Virus record (IMG/VR): IMGVR_UViG_3300034117_001294
Coordinates: 164,850 to 228,849 of that record
Length of the DNA stretch: 64,000 bases
Direction: 5' to 3' (one strand)
From: a virus
Below, in pieces: positions 38,679 through 46,356 of this stretch; within the stretch, counting starts at the first letter, position 1; every line of letters starts with the position of its first letter. The position numbers were made by a program, and so were the translations under genes. Under the pieces are notes generated by a model. The model had not been told where the DNA came from, did not search any database, and worked only from the letters and a program-made list of their open reading frames with translations.

Positions 38679-39941
38679 ATGTCAACAGTTATGAAAGCAG
38701 AAAAAGTCAAAAAGACTGCACCTGCAAAAGAATACACTTCCGCCGAAAAGGCAAAAATTGTAGATAAACTGATCACCGCACGAGTTGGTCTGTTGCTCCG
38801 TCATCCGTTCTTTGGTAATCTTGCCACACGTATGAAGTTAATTGATGCATCAGAATGGTGTTCAACATTAGCAACAGACGGACGTAATTTCTATTACAAT
38901 CTAGACTTTGTGAATAAACTTAAACCCAAAGAGGCAGAGTTTGGATTTGCACACGAAGTTCTTCACAACGTTTTTGATCACATGGGCCGCCGTGATGGAC
39001 GAGATCCTAAACTGTCAAACATTGCCGCAGATTATGCAGCCAATCAGATTCTCAAAGATGAGAAAATTGGGGAAGTGCCTAATTTTATTAAAATCTTCCA
39101 AGACAACAAATACCGCGGTTGGAGTTACGAACAGATTTATGACGAGTTATACGAGAAGGCTGAAAAGATTGATCTAAGTCAGCTCGGCGAACTACTCGAC
39201 GAGCACTTGGACGGAGAAGGCGATGGAGAGAGTGAAGGCGAGGATGGCGAGGAAGTAGACGGTAGTGGTAAAGGTCGTCCTCGACTAACTGCTGAAGAAA
39301 AGAAAGCTATCCGAGACGAGATTAAAGAAGCAATGGTAGCGGCTGCTCAGGCAGCAGGTGCCGGCCGTATTCCTGCAGGTGTTCAACGTCTTATCAAAGA
39401 CTTCACTGAGCCTAAAATGGATTGGCGTCAACTGCTCCGCATGAATATCCAAAGTATCATTAAGAGCAATTTTAGCTTCCAGCGTCCTAATCGTAAGTCA
39501 CAGCACTGTGGTGCTATCTTGCCAGGTATGATGAACGAAGAAACTATCGATGTGTCTGTTGCAATTGACATGAGTGGTAGTATTTCGGACTCTATGGCAA
39601 AAGACTTCTTAAGTGAAGTTAAGGGCATTATGGACGAGTATCAAGACTTTAAACTTGATCTGTGGTGCTTTGATACCAGTGTCTATAACTATGCAAAATT
39701 CACTGGTGACACTGCTGACGAAATTATGAGCTACGATGTTAAAGGTGGCGGTGGAACTGATTTTGATGCCAACTGGGACTTCATGAAAGAAGAAGGTATT
39801 GAGCCTAAGCGTTTTATTATGTTTACAGACGGATATCCTTGCGGTAGCTGGGGCGACGAAAACTACTGTGAAACACTGTTTGTGATCCACGGTACTGAAT
39901 CTATTGTTTCTCCATTCGGCCAGACTGCCTATTATAAATAA
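38679..39941 (+). CDS. VWA-domain metallopeptidase-like partner of MoxR
   Basis: A 420-residue protein with two parts. The N-terminal half has a zinc-peptidase helix FGFAHEVLHNVFDHMGRRDGR (HEVLH near 92-96). An acidic Gly/Glu linker (EHLDGEGDGESEGEDGEEVD) separates it from a C-terminal von Willebrand A domain with the metal-site motif AIDMSGSIS near 295-303 and a later GGGGTDFD. This arrangement is known in predicted metallopeptidases paired with MoxR ATPases. It probably forms a chaperone or protease pair with the upstream gene. Confidence 0.85.
   Translation: MSTVMKAEKVKKTAPAKEYTSAEKAKIVDKLITARVGLLLRHPFFGNLATRMKLIDASEWCSTLATDGRNFYYNLDFVNKLKPKEAEFGFAHEVLHNVFDHMGRRDGRDPKLSNIAADYAANQILKDEKIGEVPNFIKIFQDNKYRGWSYEQIYDELYEKAEKIDLSQLGELLDEHLDGEGDGESEGEDGEEVDGSGKGRPRLTAEEKKAIRDEIKEAMVAAAQAAGAGRIPAGVQRLIKDFTEPKMDWRQLLRMNIQSIIKSNFSFQRPNRKSQHCGAILPGMMNEETIDVSVAIDMSGSISDSMAKDFLSEVKGIMDEYQDFKLDLWCFDTSVYNYAKFTGDTADEIMSYDVKGGGGTDFDANWDFMKEEGIEPKRFIMFTDGYPCGSWGDENYCETLFVIHGTESIVSPFGQTAYYK
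39933..39940 (+). promoter_or_regulatory. Possible late promoter (TATAAATA) over a stop codon
   Basis: Exact TATAAATA at the end of the VWA gene, 13 bases before the next ATG. The box also encodes the last residues and stop (Tyr-Lys-stop), so it could be chance; a start near 39946 would leave about eight bases of leader. Confidence 0.3.
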
Positions 39942-39953
39942 AGTAGGTATATT

Positions 39954-40232
39954 ATGGCTATCAGTAAAGGAAGGGTGAATCCGTTAAATGTTCTCTCAAT
40001 GAGGAGATTGGATCGGATTCCTCCTAATTTTAGCAAGCTCCAAATTAAAAAAATGCTCGATATTAGAGAGCTAGATAAATGGATTTATCTTAATTTGGAT
40101 AGTCGTTATTGCGTCAGAAAATGCACCATCGTGGATGATAATAAGCTAACTACTGCTATCGAGATAGGTGTTGAAGATGCAAAAGAACTATCTATGCTAT
40201 CGTTAGCCTGTCCACTTTTGCATAAGGATTAA
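39954..40232 (+). CDS. Hypothetical protein (92 aa)
   Basis: A basic, helical N-terminal half (LNVLSMRRLDRIPPNFSKLQ) and a strand-rich C-terminal half. The GTAGG before the ATG is a modest ribosome site. No family recognised. Confidence 0.65.
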   Translation: MAISKGRVNPLNVLSMRRLDRIPPNFSKLQIKKMLDIRELDKWIYLNLDSRYCVRKCTIVDDNKLTTAIEIGVEDAKELSMLSLACPLLHKD

Positions 40233-40234
40233 AA

Positions 40235-40450
40235 ATGTCAGAACAAGAAAAACAAGCCCCTGAGCTAACAATTACAGATCTACAAAATGTAAGATCTATT
40301 ATTGATATTGCCGCAACTCGCGGTGCATTCAAAGCAGCCGAGATGGCCGCAGTTGGAGGTGTATTTAATAAATTAGATACCTTCTTGGCTGCTGTTGTAC
40401 CTGCACAGAAAGCACCAGAGGCTGCTGAGCAAACTGCTCAACCAGAATAA
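40235..40450 (+). CDS. Small helical phage protein (71 aa)
   Basis: Two helices (ELTITDLQNVRSIIDIAATR; AAEMAAVGGVFNKLDTFLAA) followed by an Ala/Glu/Pro tail. The pattern (LQN-R-I-D-A-RGAF-AAE) is one I associate with small conserved proteins of T4-like marine phages, of unknown role. It starts two bases after the upstream stop. Confidence 0.65.
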   Translation: MSEQEKQAPELTITDLQNVRSIIDIAATRGAFKAAEMAAVGGVFNKLDTFLAAVVPAQKAPEAAEQTAQPE

Positions 40451-40459
40451 GGATAAAAT

Positions 40460-41086
40460 ATGAAACATGTTGGAAAAATGAAGAACAACGGAGCAAAGTT
40501 AGCCGTTGTGTTTAGAACACTGCCCGGCGAAGCTACCAGTGCTCTAGTATGCGGTACTAATGCATTACCTGATGCATTCCACGATTCTCTTATGAGTCTA
40601 ATTGAAAGCGAGTCCGGTCAGCAAGCAAATGAACTTGCAGATGTACTGGCTGTACGCAGGTTCCCAGATGGTTCCAACATGTTGGAATTCTTACACCGTA
40701 ATGGACTATTGACCAAAGTTGCAACCAACATGGTCACTATGGTATTTGATAATAAGAATCAAATTGCATTAAGTGAACTAAATCAACTAGTTGCTGACCA
40801 AAAAGGTATTACTATTGATCAATTATCTATTACAGAATCAACTGAGCAGAAACCAGCAAGTCCTGTTGCAAAGGAATCTGTAAAAACTAAATGGGACAGA
40901 GCTAGAGAAGACAAAATCAAAGAAAACGAAATTGTCGTTGACAGCACACCTGTAGAGTTGTCTCCTACAGAAATGCGTAGCCGAGCAGATGCACTTTTTA
41001 AAGAGGCTGCAAGATTACGAAAAGAGGCAGACACTATTGATCCGCCAAAGAAGAAAACTTCAAAAGTAGAAACTACTGAAGCATAA
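40460..41086 (+). CDS. Hypothetical protein (208 aa)
   Basis: The first 125 residues form an alpha/beta domain (GAKLAVVFRTLPGEATSALV; PDAFHDSLMSLIESESGQQANELADVL); residues 130-208 are charged and probably disordered or coiled (MRSRADALFKEAARLRKEAD). It is the last plus-strand gene before a shared terminator. No catalytic motif recognised. Confidence 0.7.
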   Translation: MKHVGKMKNNGAKLAVVFRTLPGEATSALVCGTNALPDAFHDSLMSLIESESGQQANELADVLAVRRFPDGSNMLEFLHRNGLLTKVATNMVTMVFDNKNQIALSELNQLVADQKGITIDQLSITESTEQKPASPVAKESVKTKWDRAREDKIKENEIVVDSTPVELSPTEMRSRADALFKEAARLRKEADTIDPPKKKTSKVETTEA

Positions 41087-41108
41087 AAAGCCCCGGAAGG
41101 GGCTTTTT
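41085..41108. terminator. Bidirectional terminator between left operons and fibre genes
   Basis: AAAAAGCCCC (41085-41094), loop GGAA and GGGGCTTTTT (41099-41108): a 10-bp GC-core stem with A/T runs on both sides, lying exactly between converging stops. It can end transcription from either side. Confidence 0.93.
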
Positions 41109-42487
41109 TAATATACCATTACTTCAATAACGCCTGTTTCACCGTCAAAGTCTTGGAGTGCCTTTCCTAGCACTGCCATTGGATTTGTTCTATGTCCGTA
41201 CTTACGAACTTCAGCATGTCCAGGGATGTTAGACGAAACTAGTACATCACCTTTCTTAACTGGTCCTTTTACTTTACAAGGTACACGGCCTTTAAGTGCA
41301 ATAGCAACTCCGTTGACCAAATCTCTATTCAGTAGATACCCAGGTTGAGTAGATACAATGCCTGCAATACCTTCATGTTCGTAACTTGCACAGATAGTAA
41401 CTTCTGCTGTTCCGCCCAAACGTAGTACAGTGCCCGGTTCGTATTGAGCATCTGCAAGATAATTTTCTGCCAAGTCAGCACCCGCTGTATTAAACTCGTT
41501 ACCGTATATGATGTTAAAAGGATTTGAAGCACTGCCAATATTAACCAAGGTTCCCAGTGTTCTACTTGCAAGCAATGCTGGATTATCGCTAGCATCAACG
41601 TTAACAACATTTATAATTTCTTGGTTAGTATCAGTGACATTTAAACTAATTCTATATAAACTTGAAGTAACTTGAGCACCGTTTACATTGGAAAATAATC
41701 TTAATTGATTTTGTGCAATGTTAACTCCACTGACATTATTAACCTGTACCTGTGCTGTAAAAATAGGAGATTCGTATGTGACAAAATCACTAGACTCCTT
41801 GCCGTTTAATCGAATACTGTCAGAAGCTGTGCCCCATAGTAAGTAACCTTCAGGACTTCCAGAACTGTAAGATACTCCAAAACTGTTTGTTCCGGGTAAT
41901 GTTAATCCTCTTTTGATAATAGGATAATCTGAATAATCTCCAGATGTTGGAACAAATTGAGCCCTTGAAGCAATTACAATATCTTTAAGGTCTGTTTCAA
42001 CGAACTGATCTTGAATTTGGTGCTTCAGTACATAATGTACTTGCCCGTTTGATTCTTGTAGAAGAACAGGTGTTACTGTGTTAATTGCAGATTTGCCTGT
42101 TAGTTGTGGTCCAATTAAAACGTATCCTGTACCATCATAATAGTAAAGTTTACCTTCAGTTTCGTTGTAATGCAGATCACCTTTATATTGATCAGTGGGA
42201 TAATCTGTTGATGATTGTAACGAAGGAACTGGTTTAAACTCTGCACCATTGTAGAATTTAATTTTTCTATTAGTGCTATCGTACCAAATTTGACCAGTAA
42301 TTGGTTTAGGTGGTTGTTTACTGTTTGAGAAATTTTCTAAAAGTTTAACAAAATTAGTTGCGATAGATTCGCCATAGCCGGCATAATTTTTACCAACTAA
42401 AGATAGATCACAAACAGAAACGTTAATAGATCCATCCTCGATAGTAACTAATTTTGCACCGTTTGATTTGTTAATAATATATGACAT
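41108..42487 (-). CDS. Tail-fibre-type protein 4 of a paralogous set (459 aa)
   Basis: The N-terminal 90 residues contain the shared attachment-like module (SLVGKNYAGYGESIATNFVK, then GQIWYDSTNRKIKFYNGAEF), followed by a second GDLHYN...YYDGTGYV copy. The middle is beta-rich. The C-terminal 120 residues (DLAENYLADAQYEPGTVLRL; RVPCKVKGPVKKGDVLV) match the end of the neighbouring 540-residue protein. Such ends often help trimer folding or self-processing; here that is inference. Last gene of the minus-strand fibre operon. Confidence 0.8.
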   Translation of the reverse strand: MSYIINKSNGAKLVTIEDGSINVSVCDLSLVGKNYAGYGESIATNFVKLLENFSNSKQPPKPITGQIWYDSTNRKIKFYNGAEFKPVPSLQSSTDYPTDQYKGDLHYNETEGKLYYYDGTGYVLIGPQLTGKSAINTVTPVLLQESNGQVHYVLKHQIQDQFVETDLKDIVIASRAQFVPTSGDYSDYPIIKRGLTLPGTNSFGVSYSSGSPEGYLLWGTASDSIRLNGKESSDFVTYESPIFTAQVQVNNVSGVNIAQNQLRLFSNVNGAQVTSSLYRISLNVTDTNQEIINVVNVDASDNPALLASRTLGTLVNIGSASNPFNIIYGNEFNTAGADLAENYLADAQYEPGTVLRLGGTAEVTICASYEHEGIAGIVSTQPGYLLNRDLVNGVAIALKGRVPCKVKGPVKKGDVLVSSNIPGHAEVRKYGHRTNPMAVLGKALQDFDGETGVIEVMVY

Positions 42488-42490
42488 TCA

Positions 42491-44113
42491 TTAGCCTCTT
42501 GTTACCATTACTTCAATTACTCCCACATTTGGAGAGTTATAATTTTCCATTGCTTTCGCTACAATTGTTCCCGGACTTGGGAATAGCGAAGTTGTAAGGA
42601 CTCCCGGAATATGACTCACAACTAATAAATTACCTCGAGTGATATTGCCTGTTACCTTGCAAGGTACTCGGCCAACTAAAGCAATTGCAACTGAGTCAGT
42701 TAAATCAGAATTTAAAATTTGTGCAGGTTCTGTTGTTACAATTCCGGCAACTGCGGCGGTGCTGTGGACATTTGCAATAGTCACTTCCGATGTCCCGCCA
42801 AACATTACTACTGTTCCAGATTCATACTGCACATCACTTGCATATCTTTCTGCAATGTCAGCATAGTATGATGTTGTACCAATTGGTAATGTTAAAGATG
42901 AACCTGGGCCAAACGACCACTGGCCTACAAATGTTCCGTTAGTGCTAGGACTACCTGCTGATAATTTTGGTGAAATAACATTAATTATTGCAGTTACAGT
43001 GTTAGCATCCGAAGTAGCCGAAATAAACGAGCCGCCTGACACATCAAGAGAACTACCTGCACCTAATTTCCAAGCACCAGTAATGGTGCCTTCTTCAGTA
43101 GTTCCTCCAGAATTTAATCCTTTAGAGAATAAAGTAGCAAAGCGGGCATTTGATGCACCAAAACTAATTGTACCATCAGTACCTGGTTCAATTTTACTAC
43201 TAGAACTTAAAATAAACTTACCAACTAAATTTGCAGAAGTTATACTACTACCTGCATTAATTTCACTTGTGTAAACTTTAGCAAATTTATTTGAAGAATT
43301 TCCTAATGTTGTTAAATTACTTCCCGGCCTAAATTCAGATGCATTAACCACAACACTTCTATTTGTAGATTGTAATGTTAAATTGCCAGCTTCGCTCGAA
43401 TAGATAGTAGATGTACCAATTCCAATACCGCTACTATTAGTAAAAGACCATCTTGCGGTAATTACTTCAGCAACATCTGCTTTTAAATATATATCGTCGG
43501 AACTAATACTTGCACCAGATGCAAAATTAAAGCCTCTACCAACATGTGGAATTCCTGCAAGGTATACTGCTTCAGTAGATTTAACATCAAAGTCATCATT
43601 AGACACTGCACCTAAAATTATGCCATCGGCGTACATCACAATACAGGCATGCAATCCGTCGGCAGTATCAATAACTTTAGTTGACACAAACTTAGTAGTG
43701 CCAAATCCAGGAACTGCTTCTGGTCCAATTAATGAATAATTGGATAGCGTGTTCTTAATAAACAATTGTCCTGCAGAAGTTTCGTACCAAAAATCACCAA
43801 GTGTTGCATTTGTTGCAGAGGTTACACCTGAGGTAACAATTCCAATAGTTCTCCATTCTGCACCGTCGTATACTTTTGGTTTTAACACACTAATAGATTT
43901 GTCAAACCAAAGTTGCCCTTGTACTTTATTAACAGGTTCTACTGTTCCTGCAAAATTTTCAGTCAACCAAAGGAAGTTATCGTTTTGAATAGTACCATAA
44001 CTAGTAACATCTTTACCAATTAAATAGAGACTAGAAGAAGCCTGCTGATCGACTACCCCGTCTGCAAGGGTTATAAAAGCTCTCCCGTCAAAATAATTCA
44101 AATTATAAGGCAT
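42491..44113 (-). CDS. Tail-fibre-type protein 3 of a paralogous set (540 aa)
   Basis: N-terminal module SLYLIGKDVTSYGTIQNDNF and GQLWFDKSISVLKPKVYDGA parallels the three neighbours. The middle has repeated strands around GSSLDVSGG and GSSITSANLVGKFILSSSS, suited to a trimeric beta shaft. The C-terminus (DIAERYASDVQYESGTVVMF; RVPCKVTGNITRGNLLVV) is homologous to the end of the 459-residue protein. Only three bases separate it from that gene. A host-binding or fibre-shaft role is likely. Confidence 0.8.
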   Translation of the reverse strand: MPYNLNYFDGRAFITLADGVVDQQASSSLYLIGKDVTSYGTIQNDNFLWLTENFAGTVEPVNKVQGQLWFDKSISVLKPKVYDGAEWRTIGIVTSGVTSATNATLGDFWYETSAGQLFIKNTLSNYSLIGPEAVPGFGTTKFVSTKVIDTADGLHACIVMYADGIILGAVSNDDFDVKSTEAVYLAGIPHVGRGFNFASGASISSDDIYLKADVAEVITARWSFTNSSGIGIGTSTIYSSEAGNLTLQSTNRSVVVNASEFRPGSNLTTLGNSSNKFAKVYTSEINAGSSITSANLVGKFILSSSSKIEPGTDGTISFGASNARFATLFSKGLNSGGTTEEGTITGAWKLGAGSSLDVSGGSFISATSDANTVTAIINVISPKLSAGSPSTNGTFVGQWSFGPGSSLTLPIGTTSYYADIAERYASDVQYESGTVVMFGGTSEVTIANVHSTAAVAGIVTTEPAQILNSDLTDSVAIALVGRVPCKVTGNITRGNLLVVSHIPGVLTTSLFPSPGTIVAKAMENYNSPNVGVIEVMVTRG

Positions 44114-44127
44114 CTAGTTGCTCTCCG

Positions 44128-46350
44128 TTATAGGTCTCTTCTAATAATCCACGATGTGAATGTTGATGTTGTTGCAGTATTGTATGCAGCGGTTACATTA
44201 ACTGTTAAGTTAGTTCCTGAATATTCAGAAATTGTTCCCTGTAGGTAGTTAACCTGTGTATCAGTTTCTCTAATTGTTATGCTAGTGCCGGTACTGAATA
44301 TGCTGCCCCATAATGTTGGGAAGCTATAAATTGTAGAACTACTTTTGTTAACTGTGAAAGTTTTTAATCCTGTAGTTAGAGTAGATGCACTATCAGATGT
44401 TAGATATGTAGTATCAACATCTTCAATAAATGTCCAGTAACCTGCAATAACTGCAAACAATTTTACAGTTCTAACAATACGAGGCATAGGAGTAGCAATT
44501 GTTACATTACCTGCTAATTCAAAGTCGGTAACTAGTAGTGTAGATGTACTTGTTATTGTATTAATAAACGAAGTAGTTGTTGAAGTTGCTGTGTAATCGA
44601 TTCCAGTAACAATATTAAATAATTTTCTAACGGTAGAAGTGTTTAAGTTATTCAACAAATATGTTGCAGTAGTAGCTTCATACTTGGTACATAATATAGT
44701 ACATCTAGCACCGTCAGGCTGAACATAATAAGGATCACCAAAACCGTCAACTGGCAACGTAACATCTAGTATTGCAATAATATCTTCATTTACTGTGTCA
44801 AAATCAGTTATATCGATGGCTAATGTATATGGCTTTCTAGCACTATAACCACCTAATGCACCAGCAAGTCGTCCTTCAAAGTATCCCTTAGACACTGCGG
44901 TGTCATCTGTGTCAAGGTCAATTGTGGCTGCTAGGCCAACAATCTTGTTAGAATTATCTAAATTAACGTAACCACTAGACGGAGTTAAATATAAATCAGT
45001 TAACGGTGTTGAAACTGTTGTGATATTTTTATCGTAGATAACAACACTAGAAACAGTCAGTCCTTGAAGAACTGGTAAATTAATTAATCCTGGAGCAAAC
45101 TTAACTGATGAACTTAATTTGTAGTCAGCAGCACCTGCCCATTCTAATACAGGAACCCCCGCAATTTTATAAGATCCAGAAGTAGTTAAAGTGTCAATGC
45201 CAATATTAGATTGCCACGAATCAGACGAATCGTTAAACACCCAAAGTTTGTCAGTAGTACCATGCAGTGTAATGCCGCCGCCGTCAATAAAAGCATCGGT
45301 TGCAGTAGTTTGACCAGTTGCAAGTTCGATATTTTTATCTTCAATTCGCATAAATGTAGTTTCTACACTTACCTGTGTACCAAGTACTGTTAAGTTTCCA
45401 GAAATATTTACATCTCCGGCAATGTCTACATCAACTGTAGGATTTCGTTTGAAAATTCCAATTCGATCATTATCAGAATCAATATGAATTGCCACTGCAT
45501 CAGTACCAGTAGTTACACTATTATATCTAATTTCTAAAGGTTCACCCTGTATTGTGCCACGGATTACACTAGTAACTACACCAGTATTGTCAACTAATAT
45601 TTCAACATTTGAATTTGTTCCAACTGAAATACCGTTATCGTTAACAAAATCAAATTTACCAGTAATTTCTGTTGAAGAATTTGATCTTAATACACTATCA
45701 AGACTAACACCCTGAATACTTTCTGCACTAGTTGCTACACCATAAAATTTAGCACCAATTGCACTGTTAATCATTAGACCAGATCTAATAGTGCTAGTAC
45801 CTAAAGCAATTGCTGTTAATGTTTCAGGTTGAAGAGAAATAGTTGATGTAGACATCACTGCCCAACGAACACCCTGGCTATAGAAAATAGACAGCTCGTG
45901 ATCGAAACCTGAACTGTCTGATATTGTATCTACGAACCACCCTTCTTTACCTACGCTGTCAGAATATTGTTTAGCAGCAAGTTGCCAAACTGTTCCGTCA
46001 TACCATTTTAATAAATTGTCAGTAGTATCCACCCACAAATCGCCGCGGACTACTCCAGCTGGTTCAGTTGTGCTTATAATCGGAGCACCAACTGGTTTGA
46101 ATGTGCCTGTTGAATAAACTTTTAGTCGACCCTCGCTTGTATCAAACCATGTTTGTCCCACAACAGGACTAGACGGTTCAATTAAGTTTGAAAAGTTTTC
46201 AAGTAACGAAACAAAATTAGCGTTAACATATTGTCCGTAATTATTAACATTCTTACCTACTAAAGTTATGCTAGTTGACACGTCGTCAATTGATTGATCA
46301 GCTACTACTGCTAATGTTTTTCCGTTTGTAAATTTAATCGTATATGACAT
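44128..46350 (-). CDS. Tail-fibre-type protein 2 of a paralogous set (740 aa)
   Basis: Starts with the shared module (SITLVGKNVNNYGQYVNANF; GQTWFDTSEGRLKVYSTG; GDLWVDTTDNLLKWYDGT). Residues around 310-345 contain GDVNISGNLTVLGTQVSVET and EDKNIELATGQ, a pattern common in trimeric phage fibres. The C-terminal half is Thr/Ser-rich beta sequence and its end (LTVNVTAAYNTATTSTFTSW) differs from the 459- and 540-residue proteins. A fibre shaft plus distinct tip is likely. Confidence 0.78.
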   Translation of the reverse strand: MSYTIKFTNGKTLAVVADQSIDDVSTSITLVGKNVNNYGQYVNANFVSLLENFSNLIEPSSPVVGQTWFDTSEGRLKVYSTGTFKPVGAPIISTTEPAGVVRGDLWVDTTDNLLKWYDGTVWQLAAKQYSDSVGKEGWFVDTISDSSGFDHELSIFYSQGVRWAVMSTSTISLQPETLTAIALGTSTIRSGLMINSAIGAKFYGVATSAESIQGVSLDSVLRSNSSTEITGKFDFVNDNGISVGTNSNVEILVDNTGVVTSVIRGTIQGEPLEIRYNSVTTGTDAVAIHIDSDNDRIGIFKRNPTVDVDIAGDVNISGNLTVLGTQVSVETTFMRIEDKNIELATGQTTATDAFIDGGGITLHGTTDKLWVFNDSSDSWQSNIGIDTLTTSGSYKIAGVPVLEWAGAADYKLSSSVKFAPGLINLPVLQGLTVSSVVIYDKNITTVSTPLTDLYLTPSSGYVNLDNSNKIVGLAATIDLDTDDTAVSKGYFEGRLAGALGGYSARKPYTLAIDITDFDTVNEDIIAILDVTLPVDGFGDPYYVQPDGARCTILCTKYEATTATYLLNNLNTSTVRKLFNIVTGIDYTATSTTTSFINTITSTSTLLVTDFELAGNVTIATPMPRIVRTVKLFAVIAGYWTFIEDVDTTYLTSDSASTLTTGLKTFTVNKSSSTIYSFPTLWGSIFSTGTSITIRETDTQVNYLQGTISEYSGTNLTVNVTAAYNTATTSTFTSWIIRRDL

Positions 46351-46356
46351 AACTTA

